The translations under genes and the position numbers were made by a program. Positions 62,325-64,000 of a stretch of 64,000 nt of DNA are shown here, piece after piece. This stretch comes from Erythrobacteraceae bacterium CCH12-C2. Its GTDB lineage: Bacteria; Pseudomonadota; Alphaproteobacteria; Sphingomonadales; Sphingomonadaceae. Location: assembly GCA_001556995.1 (NCBI GenBank), contig LSKF01000107.1, positions 1 through 64,000 on the forward strand. Direction: 5' to 3'. Position 1 is the stretch's first letter; each line of letters starts with the position of its first letter. The notes under the pieces are model-generated. The model saw only the letters and a list, made by a program, of their open reading frames with translations, made no database searches and was not told the DNA's origin.

Positions 62325-63137
62325 ATGTCTTCCACAGAATCACCTGAAAGCCTGATTAGCGAAAGCCAGATTTTCGCGTGGCGGCATCGCGTGCGCGAGA
62401 TCGATGAGACAATTCGGACTCTTGAAGCGGAGCGGACCAAGCTAGGGCGCTTAATTGAGATGGCGCAGATGCTGGAGCGCGAGGCCAAGCTCCTAGATGC
62501 CGCCGGGGAGAGCGCGAATGCGCATCCCAAGTCAATTGGCCGTACATTGAGCGGTCTCACTTCTAAGGACACTTTCCCCACCGCTGTTCATTTGGTGGTC
62601 GAGCGTGAAGAAGACGGTGTGAGCTATGAGCAGGTTCGCGAGGCAATCATGCGGAGCCCATTGGGTGGAAAACTGCGGAAAAGCGACAAGGGGTTCTACC
62701 ACGCATTGGCGCGCGGGAAGGAGAAGGGCATCCTCGTAGAGCACAAAGGCTACGTTTTCACTCCGGCCAATCTCGATGCGTTCAAGCGGAAGGTGGCCGC
62801 TGGCTTGAAGCAAGACAAAAATGCCCCGGCATCGCTGGGTTCACCCATGATGGACGCTCTACTTGAGGTTATCGCTTTGGAGCCTGGTATGACGGCTAAG
62901 GAGGCAATTGAGCGTGTCAGTGGTGGCTCGGAGAAGCACAATCTGCCGCCGTTGAAGAACCTCAATAGCGCTTACAATGCTGTGGCTCGCTTGAAGCAGC
63001 GCGGCGAAATTGAGGGATATGGCCACTTAGATCGCCAACTACGACTTGGCCCCAAGGCACCAGATCAATTTCAGCGACTTGCCCGTTCAGGTGTAGTCGT
63101 TCCCATGGTCAAAACGAATACGGCGGTCGGCCAATGA
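62325..63137 (+). CDS. Hypothetical protein with coiled coil and two winged-helix-like repeats
   Basis: A 270-residue protein of unknown function. Residues about 20-60 form a likely coiled coil (REIDETIRTLEAERTKLGRL). Two segments, about 83-145 (ending FYHALARGKEKGILVEHKGYVF) and about 174-240 (ending AYNAVARLKQRGEIEGYGHL), look like related winged-helix domains: each has HTH-length helices followed by a beta-wing with Arg/Lys-Gly-Ile/Glu. It could be a DNA- or RNA-binding regulator. Start ATG 62325. It stands alone in the island; the stop lies in the loop of a perfect hairpin. Confidence 0.8.
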   Translation: MSSTESPESLISESQIFAWRHRVREIDETIRTLEAERTKLGRLIEMAQMLEREAKLLDAAGESANAHPKSIGRTLSGLTSKDTFPTAVHLVVEREEDGVSYEQVREAIMRSPLGGKLRKSDKGFYHALARGKEKGILVEHKGYVFTPANLDAFKRKVAAGLKQDKNAPASLGSPMMDALLEVIALEPGMTAKEAIERVSGGSEKHNLPPLKNLNSAYNAVARLKQRGEIEGYGHLDRQLRLGPKAPDQFQRLARSGVVVPMVKTNTAVGQ

Positions 63138-63147
63138 CCGACCGCCG
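63121..63147. other. Hairpin spanning the stop codon of the winged-helix gene
   Basis: CGGCGGTCGG (63121-63130) / CCGACCGCCG (63138-63147), perfect 10-bp stem, loop CCAATGA containing the TGA stop. No T-run follows. Possibly a transcript-end stabiliser or weak terminator. Confidence 0.55.
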
Positions 63148-63455
63148 CATCATTTCCCGGCTACACACGCCAGCCTCACCAAAGGACCGTGTGGGCCTCC
63201 ACCAGCGAAAGGAGGGTCAGATGATCTGGCAAACCATCCGTAGGAGATAATTAGCGGCGCTTGCGCCGCCTTTCTCCACCCTGCCCCCTTCCAGAAGGGG
63301 TAAGAACCGCGGCGCGCTTCCAGTCCATATGGCAGCGCGTCGCGGCGCATTTGTACCATAACGGTTTTCGATTTGCTAGCCTTCGCTTCAACTTCGACTT
63401 CCACCGTCCGCGCCGCTTAGGCGCAAGGCCCGGGAGCCATAGCTGGTACGCTCGC
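63138..63455. other. Gap before the transposase
   Basis: About 320 bp with a short open frame at 63221-63250 preceded by AGGAGG, a hairpin GCGGCGCTTGCGCCGC at 63254-63269 and, near 63420-63455, the expected end of the insertion element, whose terminal inverted repeat I could not pair because the other end is outside the window. Confidence 0.4.
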
Positions 63456-64000
63456 TTAGGCGCTTGCGTCAGGCCTTGCGTAGGTGAGGCGCTTGCCAAC
63501 GATGCCTTGTACCGCAGTGACAGCGCGCTGGCGATCGTCAACGCCGTTGGCGGTGCGGTTGTTGTAGCGGAACTCGAACTCAGCAAGGTAGCGGTGCAGG
63601 TGATGCTCGGCGCAATGCTGGTACACGCCGCGCATACCTCGCTTGAAAATCGAGAACGCGCCTTCGACCGTGTTGGTGCGAATGGTGCGGTCGTTCAGAT
63701 CGACGTACTGGAAAGCGGCGTGGGTCGTGGTGCCATGCTCGGCAAAATCACGGCCAATCTTCCGGTACATCTTGGCTTCGTCCGTCATAAGGCGAGCTTC
63801 ACGGCTGATGTTGGCAGCGACGATAGGGTGAATGTCAGCGGCGCGGCTGTTCTCGATATGGAACCATCGGCTCTGGCCGCTTTCACGGTCCACCAGCGCC
63901 AGAACAGCGTGCTTGTGGCCATAACCGCGACGGTTGCCGTTATAGTCGGACTTCGCACCGATGTAGGTTTCGTCAACTTCGACCGCGCCACCGCCCGAAC
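63456..64000 (-). CDS. IS1595-family (ISXO2-like) transposase, 5' end outside the window
   Basis: The readable 181 residues are the DDE domain of an ISXO2-type transposase. First Asp in VEVDETYIGAKSDYNGNRRG, ALVDRESG following, second Asp in MTDEAKMYRKIG and catalytic Glu in RTNTVEGAFSIFKRGMRGVY, then HHLHRYLAEFEFRYNNR. The conserved NTVEG block and its spacing are diagnostic. The N-terminal zinc ribbon lies beyond the edge. The visible part is intact, so the element may be active. Confidence 0.9.
   Translation of the reverse strand, partial: SGGGAVEVDETYIGAKSDYNGNRRGYGHKHAVLALVDRESGQSRWFHIENSRAADIHPIVAANISREARLMTDEAKMYRKIGRDFAEHGTTTHAAFQYVDLNDRTIRTNTVEGAFSIFKRGMRGVYQHCAEHHLHRYLAEFEFRYNNRTANGVDDRQRAVTAVQGIVGKRLTYARPDASA
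63456..64000. mobile_element. IS1595-family insertion sequence (partial)
   Basis: Inferred from the transposase. The 3' boundary is somewhere between 63270 and 63455; the other end and target-site duplication are outside the window. Confidence 0.7.

Noticed and set aside
63150..63404. 84-codon minus-strand frame next to the transposase
   Set aside because: It runs through the hairpin at 63254-63269 and lacks a start signal; composition looks non-coding.

Overview
The window is GC-rich, densely packed bacterial DNA. Its gene content and repeat types point to an alphaproteobacterium of the order Sphingomonadales, most likely the Erythrobacteraceae (Erythrobacter/Porphyrobacter type). The main clues are a MipZ division ATPase, a fused MrpA/MrpB antiporter subunit, a petABC bc1 operon, Sphingomonadales-type REP palindromes and a decayed gene transfer agent. 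Genus assignment is inference; no 16S rRNA gene is present.

Layout. 1-1.2 kb: two tandem paralogous small proteins, the first cut by a perfect 41-bp fold-back at the window edge, then a REP-like inverted repeat. 1.2-3.6 kb: homoserine dehydrogenase and an unknown exported protein (minus strand). 3.9-6.5 kb: a complete TonB energy-transduction operon (tonB-exbB-exbD1-exbD2), closed by a terminator and followed by a perfect parS-like palindrome. 6.6-11.9 kb (minus): Lhr-type helicase, phosphohexomutase, a membrane J-domain protein and mipZ. 11.9-12.9 kb: panC and tRNA-Gly(TCC). 12.9-18.9 kb (minus): a six-gene Mrp Na+/H+ antiporter operon whose genes overlap by 4 nt. 19-22.6 kb (minus): apt and petABC. 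22.8-31.4 kb: pgeF, pepN, an SDR protein, an EamA transporter, threonine aldolase, a GNAT protein and two bPH2 membrane proteins. 31.6-35.7 kb (plus): prs, an unknown gene, a HisN-like phosphatase, a DUF2029 membrane protein, rpmI-rplT. 35.8-37.8 kb: two tandem AraC-type regulators. 37.9-45.2 kb (plus): pheST, an SDR, prfC, a second REP-like element, an alpha/beta hydrolase and a PPOX-fold protein. 45.3-47.2 kb: glnK-amtB behind a textbook sigma-54 promoter. 47.4-50.8 kb (minus): GMC oxidoreductase, sterol desaturase-family hydroxylase, a small membrane protein and a DUF442 phosphatase. 51-58 kb (plus): a Gly-rich double cold-shock protein, argD-argF-hslO, an exported protein, queC and an MFS transporter. 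58.3-59.4 kb: an OmpA-family porin (minus).

The last 4.5 kb (59.5-64 kb) is the accessory part. It holds a gene transfer agent remnant: intact small terminase, large terminase cut after about 150 codons, and the cut end joined to a DUF2793 gene that normally lies at the far end of such clusters. After it come a zinc-ribbon protein paired with a stand-alone Cas2-like protein, a 46-aa minus-strand gene, a 270-aa protein with a coiled coil and two winged-helix-like repeats, and an IS1595-family (ISXO2-like) transposase running off the edge. This region looks less GC-rich than the rest.

How it fits together: most genes are housekeeping (respiration, ion homeostasis, translation, amino-acid, nucleotide and cofactor synthesis). 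parS and mipZ lying 4-5 kb apart suggest a position near the replication origin. The best candidates for new biology are the zinc-ribbon/Cas2-like pair, the double winged-helix protein, the J-domain protein coupled to mipZ and the Gly-rich double cold-shock protein. No CRISPR array or rRNA was seen.
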